Below are positions 58,817-64,000 of a stretch of 64,000 bases of DNA, piece by piece. The stretch covers positions 11,716,587 through 11,780,586 of the forward strand of contig NC_071333.1 in NCBI RefSeq assembly GCF_010183535.1, in the 5' to 3' direction. The notes under the pieces were generated by a model, which was given only the letters and a program-made list of their open reading frames with translations, was not told the DNA's origin and ran no database searches. A program made the position numbers and the translations under genes. Source of the stretch: Caenorhabditis remanei (taxonomy: Eukaryota > Nematoda > Chromadorea > Rhabditida > Rhabditidae). Each line of letters opens with the position of its first letter. Position 1 is the first letter of the stretch.

Positions 58817-61800
58817 ATGAATCTCAAACTTCTTCTCGGTCTCCTATTCATTGTTTGGAGATCGACGTCAGCGGAAGAATACACGAATCACTGGAGAGCA
58901 ACTGAAGACGTCGGTAGGATAAAGAAACAGCGTTGGTTCCGTAATGACTAACAATGCATTTTCAGCTAATGTTGAATTCTGTTCACACGACAGTTTCAAA
59001 AAAGATTCAAATTGTATTTGTAATGTTGACTACACCGGTAACTTCTGTCTGAACAGAAAATGTCGCAACTTCGGTTTTGATGGACAACTTCTTCAAACAA
59101 AAACAGACCGCTGCATCTGTCCCCCCGGATTTCTTGGAAGAAACTGTGAACCAGGTTACAATAATTTGAACCTTCGTTTTTCAAAAACTTTTTTCAGTAT
59201 CTTGCGTTCCTGGTAAATATCAAGTGTACTCAACGTCAAAAAATGAGAAAACCATTTCTTTGCTGGCTTCGTTCAATACGAAATTACAAGAAACATGGGA
59301 AACTGGAGATATTGGTCAACTTATTTGTAGCAAGGAGGCTTATGGAAGAAATTTCAACTACAACTATGAGAATGCCCAGCTTTTCACAGTATGTTACAAT
59401 TGGAATTTTGTTTTAAATTTTTAAGCTTCAGAAAAATGAGAACGCAACAGAATGCTATAGGAAAGTAGAAACCTTCCTAACTCCTGATCCTTGTCTAGAC
59501 GATAATAATAATCCAATACCCTGCTTTCCGTTAGATATCAATAATTTGAACTCTCTCGTTCAAAACTCCCCTCCCAATTCAATTGTGAGTCAAACCACTT
59601 CAAATCGTTTTCCAAGAAAAGATGATTACAGATTTTCGTTGTTACAAACATGGGACTGTTGAATACATCTGATACTGCTGACCTGTCTGAAGAAATAATA
59701 GCGACTTCCATCGCGAGAAGAATTCAGGTTCATTAAATTTCTAGTTTTAATAGCCAAGTTTGATTCAGATCAACGTTCTCGTCTACAATAATACCGGATT
59801 TCTTGCAAATGACCCAGGATTAGCTTATTTGAGTGACATCGCGTCAGCCACTCTTGGAACATTTGTCCTACCCAGTATCAAAGCTGTCAACGAACAATAC
59901 GGAGTAAATAAACGACTGGAAAGAAATTTTAAACTGATAATTTTCAGATTGTTAGCACTCTTCTTGATAATTGGGACCAAGGATTTCAGTTATCCAACGT
60001 TTACACAAATGCTATGAAAACCATGCCGGTCGATAATACACTTGATTTGTTTGTGGCGGTACAGACCGAATATGGAGATGGTTTGTTATTATGTCCAGCA
60101 TTTTCGGCAATATTATAATTCAAGATGCTATTTTCAATGTCAATCCGATGCCGACAGTTGTGAGCAAAACAGATTTTTGGAAGCTTTACAAGTAAGTAGG
60201 AATAACTATATTTGACAAAATTGAGAATATTTTGAGAATAACCAAAGAGACGTTCCCACCCCATCTCACGATAACTAATCAGAAAGATAATACGCAAATT
60301 CTTGTCTACTCTTCTGGAGGTCTGACTCCTTACTCTGCGTTCACAAGTGATAAAACGGATGATGAATCAATGGTTGTGGATGCAGCGTACAGTATTTCTG
60401 TAAATGGTTAGCCGTTTCAAATTTGAGTATTAAATACTGATTTTCTACTTTTAGGAACTGGATACCCTCTCGTTGTCCGATTTGAATCGGGTAACGCAGC
60501 GTTGGATTATGATGTAGGCTTCAGACAACTAGGATCATCGAACTCAATTACTCTCGGATCTTCGTTTTCTAATCGATCGTACTGTCAGTTTAATTTTCAA
60601 GTTGATGCCACTTGCAATACAGTAGGTCCCTCTGTCGTTACGGTAAGATCGACAAAATGTTTTTTTAAATTTCTGATCGCATTATTATAGATCGTCACTC
60701 CAGACAACGCACGTTCAGTCTCGTTCCCAGTTTATTGTGCAAGCTATAACTACGCAAGTGAGTGTTATTCCAAACAAAATTCTTACAAGTTTTAATCAAT
60801 TTTGTAGGTAGAAAATACAACAACTTTGTTTCGGAGGTAATGGAAATAAAGCATTTCGAGAGCAGTCAAACTTTCTCAAGAGGTAAAAATTATTCGATTA
60901 ATTAAATATATTATATTTTTTTAGATATGGCATGCGGTGCTGAAATTGATCATGAAACATATGGAAAGCGTACTTTTGTGATAATTGCGGAAAATTCGAA
61001 GAATACCACCGATTCGTCAAAGTTAGTCTAATATAGATGAGTTTATTTCAAGTATTGTTTACAGAAGTTCAGTTGACAATGTTTTCCGTAACAAGAACAG
61101 TATTTTCTATCAACTCACTGATCTTCTAAACACTGACGGCTATTCGGGTAATCGATGGTACAGTAATTTTGTTGCTGTGTTGAATGATGGCTCGACTTCG
61201 ACACCACAGACAGTAAGTAAACTTTGATTCCACACACAGACTCCACTTCACTTATTTAGAGCTCTGACTATGGAATCTTTTTGACCAAAGTGATGGACGC
61301 TACCAGTAGTTCTCCAATCGTTGATAATTTTAAACCAGATGCTGTGTCTATCAACAATTTATTAACATCAACAATTCAGTCATCCACTCCATATTCAGGT
61401 ATTGTGAGGGTACTGCGGTATTCATATACTTTTTTTTCTTAGATATACTTTTTGTCGTGAACTATAATGTTTCTGTTAGTGATGGTGATTCAACAGCAAT
61501 CAAAGCGGCTTTGGAAAAGCAAAGATCGAAGGTATTAATTGCAAAGAAGTTTCTGTTTATAAAATAAATTTCAGTTGTTCGTTTTATTTGTTCAAACCAA
61601 CATGCAGTATGGAAGTGATATCTACACGTATACGAATGATTTGGCTATTTCAAGTGGAGGAGTTGCTATTCGATTGAATAGTTACGATGACTTGCATGTC
61701 GTAAGTTTTTGATTTTGTCACTCCAAACATGAATTTATGAAAGCAACTCATTATCTGTGTTGCAGTTCTTTGAACAGTACTTCAAACGTCTTGTGAGTAG

Positions 61801-64000
61801 TGATATCGTAGCAAAAGCATATTCCGAGAATATGAAAGCCGGAATCGCTCTAAACAATGTCTATCTACTCAACATCACCTACTATCTTCTAATTACTAAT
61901 GAAAATTTGGCTGGTGATGGCCCGGTGACTGGTAGGTTACTAAGTATCAATGCATTTTAGTTCTGTTATTCTAGCAACTGTGAATGTTAACAACCTTAAC
62001 GTCACTGCTGTCAATACATCTTTCATCGGTGAGCTCCAACTGTTCAGTGTCACTCCATCAACTGCTGGTGTATACAACATTCCTATAATGTTTTCTACCT
62101 CTGGATTTGCACAGTTTGTAAGTGAATCTGATAACACCATGTTTCATAAAAAACAATTTTAGTCAAACGCAATTCTTGTCACCAACAATGCCCCCGACAT
62201 TATCAGTTTATCTTTCATTGACAGCAGTGGTGAAAACCGCAATGATATTGAATTCAATGGTAAAAATAAAAGATGTTTTATTGTTAAAAATTGTTTATAG
62301 GTGGCGCGTTTACACCAGTGATTTATTCTTCTAAACCGTTCGGGGCGGGTTCTGCTATTTCTGTCACTTACAGTGATGCGGCAAATCCAGCAAAGGTAAG
62401 TTCATTTCTAATTTATTGGCTTAAGAAACCCATTTTATTCAGCCAGTATACAGCGGAAACATTACTAACACTGCAATCTGCTCAAGTTATTCAAACTATA
62501 TCTGGACTACACCGTTTAATTGGAAATGTAGCATTTCTGGTGGCTTATACCATGTCAAGGTAAAATTTGTTTTTCAATGTTTTTATTCGTAGTTTCGATT
62601 TTTTCAGATTGACAGAATAACAGAAGATGGGAGCATTTCACGAACATTCCCCATCACATGTATTGGTCCAAATGCTGGTGGTTGTTTGAATGGAGGAAGT
62701 CTTGCGGCGGTACTACTTATCTAATAGAAAATCCAAAAATATAATATTTCAGGGAGGTGACTGTTCTTGTCCTTTGGAATATACTGGATCAAAATGTGAA
62801 ACCCCCCGCTGTTTGAATGGAGGTATGTGTGAAAAAACCAACGCTTCATTAATAACTGATCGTATTACTCGAATCTGATAGTAATCACATTGTTTTTCAT
62901 ATTCCAGGAACCGTCACACCAGCGGACACCTGCACATGTATGATTCCATTTACTGGAGATTTCTGTGAAACTGGTGAAATATTAGAGATACAAAAGTATA
63001 ATTACCAAGTAATTTCATTTAGCTTATCCGGCATGTTCAAATTCACCGTCTCAACCCGACTATCGTTCTGATCTTTCTTCACTAGTAATTGTTGCTGATG
63101 TGAACGCCCTCTCTAGTGGAGTGCTTTCCTCAGATATTGGCGTAACTGGAGTTCCAATCACTGTGATTCTCTGTATGTTTGTATTCCAATATATTTATTT
63201 GACTTGAACATTTTACAGATGGCGATGCGAGTGGTCCAAGAATTGTTTTATCCACTACAAACAGTCAGCATCTTACTGATGTTCTGGGCGCCTCTGCAAT
63301 ACCATCACCATCTGCTCCAACGCCCAGCAGTAGCAGTGATATGTATAAAGCATTGAATCTTGCTCTCACCAATCAGGTATTGACTTTTTCAAAACCGGTT
63401 GGTCAAACTCAACATATTTCAGTTAACTAACAGGGCATACATTGTTGTGTATACTTCTAATGCGGATGTTCCAGTCGATCAAGATTTCTTGATCCGACTT
63501 GCAGTTAGAAGAGCTGAAGTTAGAGTGCTTTCGGTTTCAGGCACAGAAAGTACAAACTCGCTTACACTCTCTTTGGTTGGAAACGGAATTCCAATCGCTG
63601 TTACAGGTTCTGAACATTTCCAAAGTGTGAGTGAAAACGAATAATTTTCAAAAAGAAAAATAATTATATTTCAGTACTTGACTAATTACGTTGGGCCGTT
63701 ATTCCAATCTTTACAATATCGAGCAAACATCCCACAACCAGTGTTCAACGTTTACAAAACAGATAAATTAACTGGTGACTTGAGTGTGAATATTCCAATA
63801 GATTCCACATTTGATAATGCGAAGATCAACATTTTTGTCTACATATACAAAGGATATATTGACGGATATGGTCTGTCTGAAATTTATATAGTTTAAATAT
63901 TTCCATCGCAATTACAGACAGCATTGAAAAACAAGCTGGAGACTTTACCATGTACAATATTGTCGGTTACAATCCCAAAGGTTGAGAATAATAACACGAA
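58817..64000 (+). CDS. Large secreted EGF / VWA-like domain protein, 3' end outside window
   Basis: The gene runs off the right edge. The first ten exons join in phase: 58817-58913, 58966-59154, 59198-59388, 59432-59584, 59632-59727, 59769-59903, 59948-60080, 60125-60191, 60237-60406 and onward. The protein begins with a signal peptide (MNLKLLLGLLFIVWRSTSA). An EGF-like segment follows, with CICNVDYTGNFC and CICPPGFLGRNC. Then come at least three alpha/beta segments resembling VWA folds (IIFVVTNMG, DILFVVNYN and SLVIVADVN starts), alternating with Ig-like stretches, and another EGF pair (CSCPLEYTGSKC and CTCMIPFTGDFC). The architecture resembles the secreted Caenorhabditis EGF/VWA proteins around IRG-7 (F40F4.6), and R08E3.1 may be the local orthologue, since ztf-16 is R08E3.4. 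That assignment is from memory and uncertain. Exons are short with introns of 45-60 bases. Confidence 0.8.

Noticed and set aside
1..64000. CRISPR arrays, bacterial operons or prophage content
   Set aside because: No spaced direct repeats, Shine-Dalgarno logic or dense gene packing; splice sites and exon structure show a eukaryotic genome.

Overview
The window is nematode nuclear DNA, almost certainly from a Caenorhabditis species other than C. elegans. The DNA is AT-rich, with many short introns of about 45-60 bp ending in TTTCAG and several larger introns. Three neighbouring genes are recognisable by protein: the HMX homeobox gene mls-2, the neuropeptide receptor gene npr-1, and a Hunchback/Ikaros-like zinc-finger gene that is most likely ztf-16. 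All three are X-linked in C. elegans as I recall, so this is probably X-chromosome sequence. Many predicted residues differ from the C. elegans proteins as I remember them, which argues for a sister species. No computation was run; gene models come from reading splice sites and checking that exon phases join.

Layout, left to right. 1-5324 is gene-poor. 5343-7152 (+) is a five-exon gene for a C2H2-finger, lysine-rich protein, converging on a small acidic protein gene at 7492-7992 (-). A gene-poor stretch with a TATA-like box and a hairpin (8861-9003) precedes mls-2 (11169-13462, -). After a 4 kb spacer comes npr-1 (17462-19527, -, nine exons), then a 5.6 kb spacer that holds an inverted pair of decayed coding fragments. 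25120-28634 (-) is a 17-exon gene for a very divergent myosin-like motor with a proline-rich N-terminus and an SH3-like C-terminus. 29569-33671 (+) encodes a four-EF-hand protein with two alternative first exons and an intronic tRNA gene. 35474-37455 (+) is an F-box gene whose middle is uncertain. 37963-40032 (-) encodes a CUB-LDLa-transmembrane protein. 45112-49945 (-) is the eight-finger Hunchback/Ikaros-like gene. After another gene-poor stretch, 55710-57809 (+) encodes CCDC22, and 58817 to the window end (+) is the 5' part of a large secreted EGF/VWA-like gene.

The genes look independently transcribed rather than in operons: spacers are kilobases long and strands alternate. Several fit neural and developmental roles (npr-1, mls-2, ztf-16, the CUB-LDLa membrane protein). 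Large upstream spacers are typical of such regulators.

The observations most worth following are the ancestral Phe215 form of NPR-1, the apparently motor-dead myosin, the phase-matched alternative first exons of the EF-hand gene, the atypical intronic tRNA-Lys(UUU), and the inverted coding fragments at 20.9-21.2 kb.
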